A stretch of DNA of 64,000 nt from Prevotella sp. tf2-5 (GTDB taxonomy: Bacteria > Bacteroidota > Bacteroidia > Bacteroidales > Bacteroidaceae). The DNA lies in NCBI RefSeq assembly GCF_900115435.1, contig NZ_FOWK01000012.1, forward strand, positions 56,296 through 120,295, read 5' to 3'. Shown here in pieces: positions 35,427 to 43,787 of the stretch (positions within the stretch are counted from its first letter, which is position 1; each line of letters starts with the position of its first letter). The translations under genes and the position numbers were made by a program. The notes under the pieces are model-generated. The model was given only the letters and a program-made list of their open reading frames with translations. It was not told the DNA's origin and did no database searches.

Positions 35427-35456
35427 AATGCGCTCCCTCCAGGGGGCGCATTTTTT
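35427..35456 (+). terminator. Terminator of the beta-barrel gene
   Basis: AATGCGCTCCC pairs with GGGGGCGCATT, followed by six T residues. Confidence 0.9.
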
Positions 35457-35532
35457 GTTTGGGGAATAGTGTCTCAAAAGACGGGAGTCTTGACAGAACG
35501 TGTCCCGATGATGAAGAAAAGTCAGGTTTTTC

Positions 35533-35563
35533 TTTGTTTTTTCTCTATTTTGCGCTAACTTTG
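35533..35563 (+). promoter_or_regulatory. Promoter of the PUL sensor-regulator
   Basis: -33 TTTG (35533-35536), 19 bp, -7 TAACTTTG (35556-35563). The ATG at 35574 lies about 5 nt after the expected start of transcription, so the leader is almost absent. Confidence 0.75.
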
Positions 35564-35573
35564 TGGCATTGTT

Positions 35574-38543
35574 ATGCGGAAGATAATACCTATTATATTG
35601 ATGCTTGTGGCACTTACAGGCAGTCTGTCGGCACAAGATGCGCTGACAGGTCATTATCAAATGACCACCCTTGACCTTTCCACTGGGCTTCCGAATAATA
35701 ATGTCAACCAGTTTTTTGTTGACAGTAAAGGGTTTGTGTGGATCTCCACCTATGGCGGCGGTGCCGTGCGTTATGACGGTTTCTCTTTTATGCCTATCGG
35801 ACAGAAAAGTTCCCAAGGCCTAAGTAGTATCTCCTGTAAGGGGATGACGGAAGACCTGTTCCAGCGTCTTTGGATAGCATACGATGAACGTACTGATGTT
35901 ATCGATATGAGGACGATGAGCCGCACGACCCCTCCTTATGGCAAGGATAATATCAGCAGGATGCTCGACAGACCCTCCGTTGCCGTCTATCACGATGCCA
36001 AAGGTGCCATATGGCAGGTGACCACTGACACCATCTATCGCTATACCTTTGATGAGAAGGGGAATGTCAGTTATGTCAGTCATTATCGCTATATCGGTAA
36101 TACCCCAGACGTGTGTATTGAGGACATCGAGCAGAATGGTACGGTATGGGCATGTGTTGACGGAGGTCTTTACCGTCTTGCCGAGCGTGACGGTAAGATC
36201 GTCCGTGAGGAGATAGCTTCTGTGATGAGCCAGTTGCAGGGACTTTATGTGACTGACCTACTGAAGCGTGATGACAAAATATGGATATCCACTAATAATG
36301 GGCTTTTTGTCTATGCTCCCTATACGCATTCGTTACAGGTTTTCCATCACTCCAACGAGGTATCGTCATTGTCTCATGATTTCACGACTTCCTTGGCGAA
36401 GGCTCCTGATGGCAGGTTGCTGATAGGTTCCTTAAGAGGAATCAATATCCTCACGGATCAACAGGATTCTTTTATTCATTGGGATAATACTAGTGCGGAG
36501 AATCCATTGCCCAGTGACTTTGTACACTGTCTGATGGTGCGTGATGGTCAGGTATGGATAGGTACGGAGACTGCGGGAATCGCAAAACTGTCTCCTCGTC
36601 CGTTATTGCTTCGTAACTATGCCCATCAGCCTGCTGATCCTGGCTCGTTGTCACCTCGTCCGGTGAATGCGATGTATGTTGAGCCTGATGGAACCCTATG
36701 GGTAGGTACGGTGGAGGGTGGACTGAACAGGAAAGCCGCAGGAAGTCGGAGCTTTGAGCATTGGACGATGCAGAATTCTGCCCTTTCGCATAACTCTGTC
36801 TCGGTGTTAGAGGCAGATGCCCATGGACAGTTATGGATTGGCACATGGGGCGGTGGTCTTAACAAGATCTCTCTTAAAGACAAAGTCCTGACACATATTG
36901 ATATGCCTGCGGAGCTGACTGCTGTGACAAACTATATAGGTGTATTGGTCTACGACAAATACCATGATGCCCTGTGGGTCGGTTCTAATGATGGTGTGTT
37001 CTATTATGACCTGAAAACGGGTAAGTTGGAAGTGCCTTTTGAGGGTAATGACCTGATCAGAGGGTGTATCGGCGGATATATCGATAAGAAAGCCCATTTA
37101 TGGATAGGATGTATCACAGGACTGCGTGACATTGACTTACGCTCTCGCCAGATGGGAGAAGGCAAGTTCCGGTATAGGAGTCTCTTTGCGAAACTTGATC
37201 ATCCTGACTCTCGTATTGTTGAGAAGATTTGTTGCTTCTGTGAGGCAAAGGATGGTACGTTGTGGCTTGGCTCTAATGGTTATGGCATTTACCGGCGTGT
37301 GGTGGACCCTCAGTCGGGTAAAGAGACCTTTGAGTCATTTACGACAGATGACGGCTTGGCAAACAATACGGTCCGTGGTATTGTGGAAGATGCCAAAGGA
37401 AGGTTGTGGATTACTACGGTAAACGGTGTTTCTTTGTTTGACCCTCTCACGCGTACCTTTATTAATTATGGGGAGAAAGACGGTCTTCTCTGTCAGCGCT
37501 TTTATTGGAACTCTGCTGTCAAAGGCGTCGATGGAACGCTTTACCTGGGAGGGATGAATGGTCTGACAGAGGTGGTGGACGAAAATCGGGATGCCGTTTA
37601 TCCTGTCCATCTCACCTTCACGCAGTTGATGGTTGACAACCAAACTGTAACTGTTGATAACAGTGATGTTATTGATTTAGACATCACACAGGCGAAAGTC
37701 ATCCGGTTGCATGAGTCTACCAAATCGTTTTCCATTGCCTTCTCTGCTTTGACATACGCTGGTGAGACAACAGGTCATTACAGCTATCGCCTGAAAGGTT
37801 TCGAAGACGACTGGATCAGTTTGAAGCCCGGGGAGCATACCGTGCGATATACGAGTATGAAGCCCGGCAACTATACCTTTGAGGTGAAATACAGTAGTGA
37901 CTTGAGTAGTGAGGATGAGCAGATGATCTCTGTCCAGGTGTCTGTCGCTCCCTATTTCTGGAAGAGCTGGTGGTTCAACCTGTTGCTTGTCTTCGCTCTC
38001 ATCGCTTTTGTTGTCTGGTTCTATCGCTATAAGGAGAGAGAATGGAGGAAACAGGAGTCAGAGAAGTTGCTGACCCCCATTCGCAAGGTGTTGGAGGAGG
38101 CGGAGGAACCACAGCAGTTGCAGACTCGTATCCAGAACATTCTTGACAACCATGAGAAGATGAAGAAAAGTCTCCATAAGAGTGTGGAGGCAGACAAGAA
38201 GGAAGTGATGCGTTCTAATAAGCCTTTCATGGACCGTGCCATGGAGATTATGGAACTTCACTATTCTGACAGCGAGTTCGGTGTGACGGAATTTGCGGAG
38301 GCGATAGGCATGAGTAAACCGTTGTTGTCTAAACGTCTCAATGCCGAAGCTGGTGTCAGCACAGGTCAGTTTATCCGCAACTATCGTTTGACCATTGCCA
38401 AACGCCTGTTGCTCGAAAACGATGCGAATCGTAACATTACTGAAATAGCCTATAAGGTAGGCTTCAACGATCCTAAGTATTTTACTCGTTGCTTTACAAA
38501 CCAGTTTGGGTGTAGTCCAAGCAATTATGTAGAGGATAATTAG
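35574..38543 (+). CDS. One-piece PUL sensor-regulator: beta-propeller sensor, Y_Y_Y, TM, AraC domain (no kinase)
   Basis: 989 aa. Signal peptide (MRKIIPIILMLVALTGSLSA), then about 14 Reg_prop repeats (GLPNNNVNQFFVDSKGFVWISTYGGG, LWVGTVEGGLNR and so on), a Y_Y_Y domain (YSYRLKGFEDDWISL...MKPGNYTFEVKY, about 735-790), one membrane helix (WWFNLLLVFALIAFVVWFYRY, about 800-820), and an AraC HTH domain (about 890-989, EFAEAIGMSKPLLSKRLNAEAG and ITEIAYKVGFNDPKYFTRCF). Hybrid two-component regulators of PULs have this sensor, but carry a histidine kinase and receiver between TM and HTH and are about 1,300-1,400 aa. Here a short helical linker of about 70 residues replaces them. It precedes the arabinan PUL and a direct-repeat operator. 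Confidence 0.88.
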   Translation: MRKIIPIILMLVALTGSLSAQDALTGHYQMTTLDLSTGLPNNNVNQFFVDSKGFVWISTYGGGAVRYDGFSFMPIGQKSSQGLSSISCKGMTEDLFQRLWIAYDERTDVIDMRTMSRTTPPYGKDNISRMLDRPSVAVYHDAKGAIWQVTTDTIYRYTFDEKGNVSYVSHYRYIGNTPDVCIEDIEQNGTVWACVDGGLYRLAERDGKIVREEIASVMSQLQGLYVTDLLKRDDKIWISTNNGLFVYAPYTHSLQVFHHSNEVSSLSHDFTTSLAKAPDGRLLIGSLRGINILTDQQDSFIHWDNTSAENPLPSDFVHCLMVRDGQVWIGTETAGIAKLSPRPLLLRNYAHQPADPGSLSPRPVNAMYVEPDGTLWVGTVEGGLNRKAAGSRSFEHWTMQNSALSHNSVSVLEADAHGQLWIGTWGGGLNKISLKDKVLTHIDMPAELTAVTNYIGVLVYDKYHDALWVGSNDGVFYYDLKTGKLEVPFEGNDLIRGCIGGYIDKKAHLWIGCITGLRDIDLRSRQMGEGKFRYRSLFAKLDHPDSRIVEKICCFCEAKDGTLWLGSNGYGIYRRVVDPQSGKETFESFTTDDGLANNTVRGIVEDAKGRLWITTVNGVSLFDPLTRTFINYGEKDGLLCQRFYWNSAVKGVDGTLYLGGMNGLTEVVDENRDAVYPVHLTFTQLMVDNQTVTVDNSDVIDLDITQAKVIRLHESTKSFSIAFSALTYAGETTGHYSYRLKGFEDDWISLKPGEHTVRYTSMKPGNYTFEVKYSSDLSSEDEQMISVQVSVAPYFWKSWWFNLLLVFALIAFVVWFYRYKEREWRKQESEKLLTPIRKVLEEAEEPQQLQTRIQNILDNHEKMKKSLHKSVEADKKEVMRSNKPFMDRAMEIMELHYSDSEFGVTEFAEAIGMSKPLLSKRLNAEAGVSTGQFIRNYRLTIAKRLLLENDANRNITEIAYKVGFNDPKYFTRCFTNQFGCSPSNYVEDN

Positions 38544-38555
38544 CGTTTCAATACA

Positions 38556-38590
38556 TTTTGTCCACCTTTTATATTATTTTGTCCACCTTT
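38556..38590 (+). promoter_or_regulatory. Candidate operator: two direct repeats in front of PUL susC
   Basis: TTTTGTCCACCTTT occurs at 38556-38569 and again at 38577-38590, a spacing of 21 bp (two helical turns), just upstream of the -7 box. Tandem direct repeats on one face of the helix are what dimeric AraC-type regulators bind; the gene for such a regulator ends 13 bp before the first repeat. Confidence 0.75.
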
Positions 38591-38607
38591 GAAGTGTACA
38601 AAAGCAA

Positions 38608-38615
38608 TATCTTTG
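38608..38615 (+). promoter_or_regulatory. -7 box of PUL susC
   Basis: TATCTTTG; the nearest TTTG (38588-38591) is part of the second operator repeat and only 16 bp away. A poor -33 is expected at an activator-dependent promoter. Confidence 0.65.
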
Positions 38616-38665
38616 CCGTCAAATTATTAATAATTAACAATAGTTCTAACCTAAAAACATTAACA

Positions 38666-41600
38666 ATGAGAAAAGAAGTATTATTCTCTTTGATGCTGTC
38701 TTTCGGTGTCATGGGTGGACTTACCGTCTCTCCTGTGTCTGTGAAGGCGGCAGTGACCCAGCAGACGATCAAAGTCAAGGGTCAGGTTGTGGACCAGGAC
38801 GGGGAACCCCTGATTGGTGCAACAGTTAGAGTGAAGGGTGCTCAGACGGGAAGTGTGACCGATATTGACGGTAACTTCACGATTGACGCAGCCTCTAACG
38901 CAACTCTCGTGATTAGTTATGTGGGCTACAAGGACCGTGAAATCGCTGTCCGTGGTCGTGCTGTGATTGATGCCATCCAGATGGAGTCTGACTCTCAGGT
39001 TCTCGATCAGGTGGTCGTCGTGGGTTACGGTACACAGAAGAAGGCAGACCTGACGGGTTCTGTCTCTATCGTCAACGCTGATGAGTTGAAGCGTGTCTCT
39101 AACTCCAACATCTCTACGATGCTGGAAGGTAAGGTCGCCGGTGTGCAGATTACCTCTGACGGTCAGCCTGGTGCAGACCCTGCTGTAAAAATTCGTGGTT
39201 TGGGTACCTTTGGCAGTACCGCTCCGTTGTATGTTATTGACGGTGTGCCCATGGGTACCAGTATCCGTGACTTCTCTCCTAACGATATTGAGACCATTCA
39301 GGTGTTGAAGGATGCGTCAGCAGGTGCCATCTACGGCTCCCGTGCTGCTAATGGTGTGGTAATCATCACGACTAAGAACGGTAAGAAGGATCAACCCCTG
39401 AAGGTGGACTATAAAGGTTATTTCGGTGTTGACTGGATTCCTACTGGTGAGTATAAGATGATGAATGCCGATCAGTATAGCCAATACTTAGGACAGGCTT
39501 TTGCCAACACCAGTCAGGTATCAGGTGTCCAAAGAGCTCTGCCTGGCGGTTACAACTATAATGCCGAGACTGGCAGATACGCATTCCAGGATAACACCAA
39601 TACCGACTGGATAAACGAGGCATTTAAGACAGGATTCCGCCAGAACCACAATGTTAACTTGAGTGGTGGTGGCGCACATAATACATATAATGTGGGTCTT
39701 GACTATTTCCAGCAGAAGGGAACCTTAAAGGGCGCCGGTCCTAATTACCAACGTTTTACGGCACGTGTGAACAACACGATGGAGACGAAGTTCATCAACT
39801 TCCATACCAGCCTCGTTTACTCTCACTCCAACCAGGATGGTATTGGTATCGGTAATGATCAGGAGTACATCCAGGGACTTTATGGTATGGACGGTGCCAA
39901 CGTGTTAAGCAACTCTTTGCTGATGCCGCCAACTATCAAAGCATACGACGAGTCAACATGGTATCTGGACGATGTTGTCTCTGCTGCCAAGAATTACAGT
40001 TATGACAGTTATGGCTATGGCACTTACTACGAGTCAGTGCATGGACCTATCATGCGTGCCAACCCTCTGTTGGTCAACAACTTGATTACACGTAACACTT
40101 TGGTGGACCGTGTACTTGCTACCGGTTCTGCTGATGTGAACCTGCTGAAGATGATTGGTATCGACAGCAAGAATCACAAATTGAACTATAAGCTCAACCT
40201 CTCTTACAGCAAGACCTATGCATCGTATAAGAACTGGACATCAGCATGGATCCAAAGTGGTAAAGTATATTTGGATAAGAGTAATGAGAAACTAAGCAAG
40301 GAAACACGTCAATGGTCTGACTTCCTGGTGGAAAATACCATTACCTATGACGGAACATTCGGATTACACCATTTTAATTTATTAGGCGGTATCACCTATG
40401 AGGAGGAAAACTACAACTCTCTATGGGGTGAGGGAAAGAACTTCCCAGAGCCTTATTTCCTCCAATTGGGTAATGCAAGCGACAGAAATTCCAGCTCCTA
40501 CGAAAGCAAGCATGCTCTGACCTCATTCATCGGTCGTCTGATCTATGATTATGACAGCAAGTACCTTTTCTCTTTCGTTATCCGTCGTGACGGTAGTTCC
40601 CGTCTGACCAAAAATATCCGTTGGGGTACTTTCCCGTCTGTTTCTATAGGTTGGCGTTTCGACAAGGAGAAGTTCTTCCCAATCAGCCGTGACATCGTCA
40701 ACATGTTCAAGATCCGTGCCAGTTACGGTGAACTCGGTAACGAGAATATCGGAGAATACATGTATCAGGCAACAATGCGTTATGGATACCTTCTCTATAG
40801 CTTTGGTAACAATGTAGTTTCTGGTTCTGCTATTGAGAGATATGTGAATGAGAATATTACATGGGAGAAGAAGAAGACAACCAATATTGGTATCGACCTC
40901 GCCATGTTCAATAACCGTTTAGAGTTCACCGCAGAATGGTATAAGAACAAGTCGTCTGAGTTGTTGTACAGTGTTCCTGTTCCCACAACGGCAGGCGCAG
41001 GTTCTTTGAATAACCCCGCCTATAAGGTGACGATGAATGCTGCTACCATGCAGAACAGTGGCTTCGAGTTCTCTGCTACCTATCGAAACAACGACCATCC
41101 TTTCAAGTGGCAGGTGAGTGCCAACCTAAGCACTCTGAAGAACAAGGTGACCTCGCTCGGTTTCACCAATGAGCCATATTTGGAAGGCGACTGTATCACA
41201 AGGGTAGGTGAGGAAGTCGGTCAGTTCTACGGTTATATCTATGAGGGTATTGCCCGCACACAGGCAGACTTGGACGATCACGCCGCACAGGTTGGTGCCA
41301 ATGTCGGTGACTGTCTTTATAAGGACATCAGTGGTCCTGACGGTACACCCGATGGTGTCATTGACACCTATGATCGCACGACCATCGGCAGTGGTATGCC
41401 TAAGGTAAACTTCGGCATCAGCGCACGTTTCGAGTATAAGAATTTCGACTTGGCTATCTCTACCTTCGGTGCGATGAACTATCATGTTACAGACGGTCTG
41501 TATAACACACTGACCTCTTCCTATGGCTATCTCAACAAGGAGGTTTCTGTATCAGGAGCCAATCGATGGTCTGACGATGGTCTGACATATATTTCCAATG

Positions 41601-41908
41601 TTCCTCGTACTTATATAGAAAGCACTGCGTCTCAGCCATGGAACGACTTGTTCAGTGACCGTAGGATCCAGAATGCTGCATACTGGAAGATTGCCAACAT
41701 CGAGTTAGGATATAACTTCCCCGACAAGTGGTTTAAGGGAGTGGTTTCCGGTGCCCGTGTCTATGTATCGGCTCAGAATCTCTATACCTTTACCAAGTAT
41801 AAGGGCTACAATGTAGACTTTGCCGGTGCTCCTTTCCAGCCAGGTAACAACTGGTGTTCTTACCCCAGCGCACGCACTTTTATGGCTGGTATTCTTTTCT
41901 CATTCTAA
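38666..41908 (+). CDS. SusC/RagA-family TonB-linked transporter (arabinan PUL)
   Basis: 1080 aa from MRKEVLFSLMLSFGVMGGLT, with signal peptide; the ORF before it contains the promoter and operator. CarboxypepD_reg-like domain (IKVKGQVVDQDGEPLIGATV), TonB plug (VVVVGYGTQKKADLTGSVSI, IKVRGLGTFGSTAPLYVIDGVP-like block, VLKDASAGAIYGSRAANGVVIITTK) and a barrel ending GILFSF. It imports arabino-oligosaccharides if the PUL assignment is right. Followed after 21 bp by susD. Confidence 0.95.
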   Translation: MRKEVLFSLMLSFGVMGGLTVSPVSVKAAVTQQTIKVKGQVVDQDGEPLIGATVRVKGAQTGSVTDIDGNFTIDAASNATLVISYVGYKDREIAVRGRAVIDAIQMESDSQVLDQVVVVGYGTQKKADLTGSVSIVNADELKRVSNSNISTMLEGKVAGVQITSDGQPGADPAVKIRGLGTFGSTAPLYVIDGVPMGTSIRDFSPNDIETIQVLKDASAGAIYGSRAANGVVIITTKNGKKDQPLKVDYKGYFGVDWIPTGEYKMMNADQYSQYLGQAFANTSQVSGVQRALPGGYNYNAETGRYAFQDNTNTDWINEAFKTGFRQNHNVNLSGGGAHNTYNVGLDYFQQKGTLKGAGPNYQRFTARVNNTMETKFINFHTSLVYSHSNQDGIGIGNDQEYIQGLYGMDGANVLSNSLLMPPTIKAYDESTWYLDDVVSAAKNYSYDSYGYGTYYESVHGPIMRANPLLVNNLITRNTLVDRVLATGSADVNLLKMIGIDSKNHKLNYKLNLSYSKTYASYKNWTSAWIQSGKVYLDKSNEKLSKETRQWSDFLVENTITYDGTFGLHHFNLLGGITYEEENYNSLWGEGKNFPEPYFLQLGNASDRNSSSYESKHALTSFIGRLIYDYDSKYLFSFVIRRDGSSRLTKNIRWGTFPSVSIGWRFDKEKFFPISRDIVNMFKIRASYGELGNENIGEYMYQATMRYGYLLYSFGNNVVSGSAIERYVNENITWEKKKTTNIGIDLAMFNNRLEFTAEWYKNKSSELLYSVPVPTTAGAGSLNNPAYKVTMNAATMQNSGFEFSATYRNNDHPFKWQVSANLSTLKNKVTSLGFTNEPYLEGDCITRVGEEVGQFYGYIYEGIARTQADLDDHAAQVGANVGDCLYKDISGPDGTPDGVIDTYDRTTIGSGMPKVNFGISARFEYKNFDLAISTFGAMNYHVTDGLYNTLTSSYGYLNKEVSVSGANRWSDDGLTYISNVPRTYIESTASQPWNDLFSDRRIQNAAYWKIANIELGYNFPDKWFKGVVSGARVYVSAQNLYTFTKYKGYNVDFAGAPFQPGNNWCSYPSARTFMAGILFSF

Positions 41909-41929
41909 TATATAAAAGAGGTAATTATT

Positions 41930-43762
41930 ATGAAACTATATAAAGTAACATTTGCCCTGATATTGGGTATCGGTTCGCTGACTTCGTGCAGCGAAAAACT
42001 GGACTTGGCAAACCCTAACGAACCGACTACGGCAACCTTCGGTAATACAGTAGATGACTTGGAGGAGGCTGTGATTGCATGTTACCATCACATGCGTATG
42101 GAAGGCACCTATGCTCGTGTCGGCTATGCTCATGATGCGGTTCGCGGTGATGAGATGTGGAACCCACAACATGCATGGTATTTAGGTATTGACCATTTCA
42201 ATGCGGCTGCCACCTACGATGTTGCCGCAGACTGGATCTGGCGTGACCAGTATTTTGCCATCAACGTTTGTAATTTTGTCATCACCAAATGCGGTGAGGA
42301 TGATACAGTACTGACGGAAACGATGAAGCGTATCAAGGGACAGGCATTGTTCCTTCGTGGTCTCGCTTACTTTAATCTTGCCAACTATTACCAGAATCCT
42401 GCACTTATTACCAGTTACAACGACTACTCCACGATGGAAGGTCTGTATGCTTATAACTGGCAGGAAGGCGATGAGGATGAGTTCGACCAGTATGACCGCG
42501 TCATGGATCAGGTGGAGAAAGACTTTGAGGAAGCTTTGGAACTGCTGCCTACTAAGGATTTAGGTGGTGAGTGGGCGAAAGGTCGTGCCAACAAGGGAGC
42601 CGCCGCAGGCTTCTATGCCCGTGCTCTGATGCAACGTCATAAGTACAGCGAGGCTCTCGATGTGCTGAAAACCATTATTGCCGGCACATATGGCAAATAT
42701 GAGTTGGTGAAGGATTATGGTGACAACTTCCGTGAAGGTTCCGCTTACGAGAACAATGCCGAAAGCCTTTTTGAGATCCAGTTCATGGATTATGGCACCC
42801 AACAGGGCTCAGACGATGAGTGGACTCAGGTGAATGTTAGTAAGAACTCTGCCCAAGGGCATGCTTTAGAGGCTAACTTCGCTGGTGAATATGCAAGTGG
42901 TTGGGCAGACCTGTCTGCTTCTCCTTGGCTCTACCATCTTTACAAAAGCCAGAGGACAAAGGGTAACTCTCTTGACCCCCGCCTTTATTGGACGATTGCT
43001 ACTTATGAGCCAGAGTGGGACAACTATGCTTTTGGCAACTCATACTATACAGAGACGCTGACAGAAGAGGATTATGTTTATGTGAAGCCTGCGCCAGGAG
43101 AGACACCCAAACAGGTGAAGTCAGTTACACGTCCAAGCGATAATGGTGGTCTGCCTATTGCCAAGTGGACTAACCTGCGCACAAACCTTTATTCCTCTGC
43201 TATCACTGGTCTGAGATGTGGTATCAACCTCCGATTGATGCGTTACTCTGATGTACTGTTGCGTGCCGCTGAGTGCGAGAATGAGGTGAGCGGTCCCACG
43301 CAGCAGGCTATCGACTGGATTAATGAGGTACGACGTCGCGCCAATCTGGAAGACCTGCAGTTGTCTGATTATGTAGGGAATGCCGATAAACTCTTCGAGC
43401 AGATTGCCAACGTGGAGCGTCCGACGGAATTCGGTTGTGAGCACGGTCGTGGCTTCGACCTGATCCGCTGGGGATTCTTCCATACCCCAGATCGTTTGAA
43501 GCAGATGAAGGAGCATTCCGCATACATCCTGACTCCTGACTGCTCAAAGGTGAAGGATGAGGTGAAATATGGTGATACTGGTGTTATCAGTTCATTCGAC
43601 GACTATGTTCCAGGACATGAGTTCCTGCCTATCTTCCAGTCAACATTGAACAATAATGCTAACCTGAGAGGAAATTCTGCCAATCTTAATAGAGACAACT
43701 CCGGCTACTTCTCAAAGAAGGGATGGAAGATTCATCCAGTTGTTGAGTTGCCCAAAAAGTAA
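41930..43762 (+). CDS. SusD/RagB-family lipoprotein (arabinan PUL)
   Basis: 610 aa with lipobox GSLTSCSEKLDLANPNEPT. SusD_RagB features include the helical repeats (IKGQALFLRGLAYFNLANYYQNP) and the late block RLMRYSDVLLRAAECENEV...DWINEVRRRANL, then EFGCEHGRGFDLIRWG near the end. It forms the lid of the transporter at 38666-41908. Confidence 0.94.
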   Translation: MKLYKVTFALILGIGSLTSCSEKLDLANPNEPTTATFGNTVDDLEEAVIACYHHMRMEGTYARVGYAHDAVRGDEMWNPQHAWYLGIDHFNAAATYDVAADWIWRDQYFAINVCNFVITKCGEDDTVLTETMKRIKGQALFLRGLAYFNLANYYQNPALITSYNDYSTMEGLYAYNWQEGDEDEFDQYDRVMDQVEKDFEEALELLPTKDLGGEWAKGRANKGAAAGFYARALMQRHKYSEALDVLKTIIAGTYGKYELVKDYGDNFREGSAYENNAESLFEIQFMDYGTQQGSDDEWTQVNVSKNSAQGHALEANFAGEYASGWADLSASPWLYHLYKSQRTKGNSLDPRLYWTIATYEPEWDNYAFGNSYYTETLTEEDYVYVKPAPGETPKQVKSVTRPSDNGGLPIAKWTNLRTNLYSSAITGLRCGINLRLMRYSDVLLRAAECENEVSGPTQQAIDWINEVRRRANLEDLQLSDYVGNADKLFEQIANVERPTEFGCEHGRGFDLIRWGFFHTPDRLKQMKEHSAYILTPDCSKVKDEVKYGDTGVISSFDDYVPGHEFLPIFQSTLNNNANLRGNSANLNRDNSGYFSKKGWKIHPVVELPKK

Positions 43763-43787
43763 AGTGAAACTGTAAAAAGATACAATT

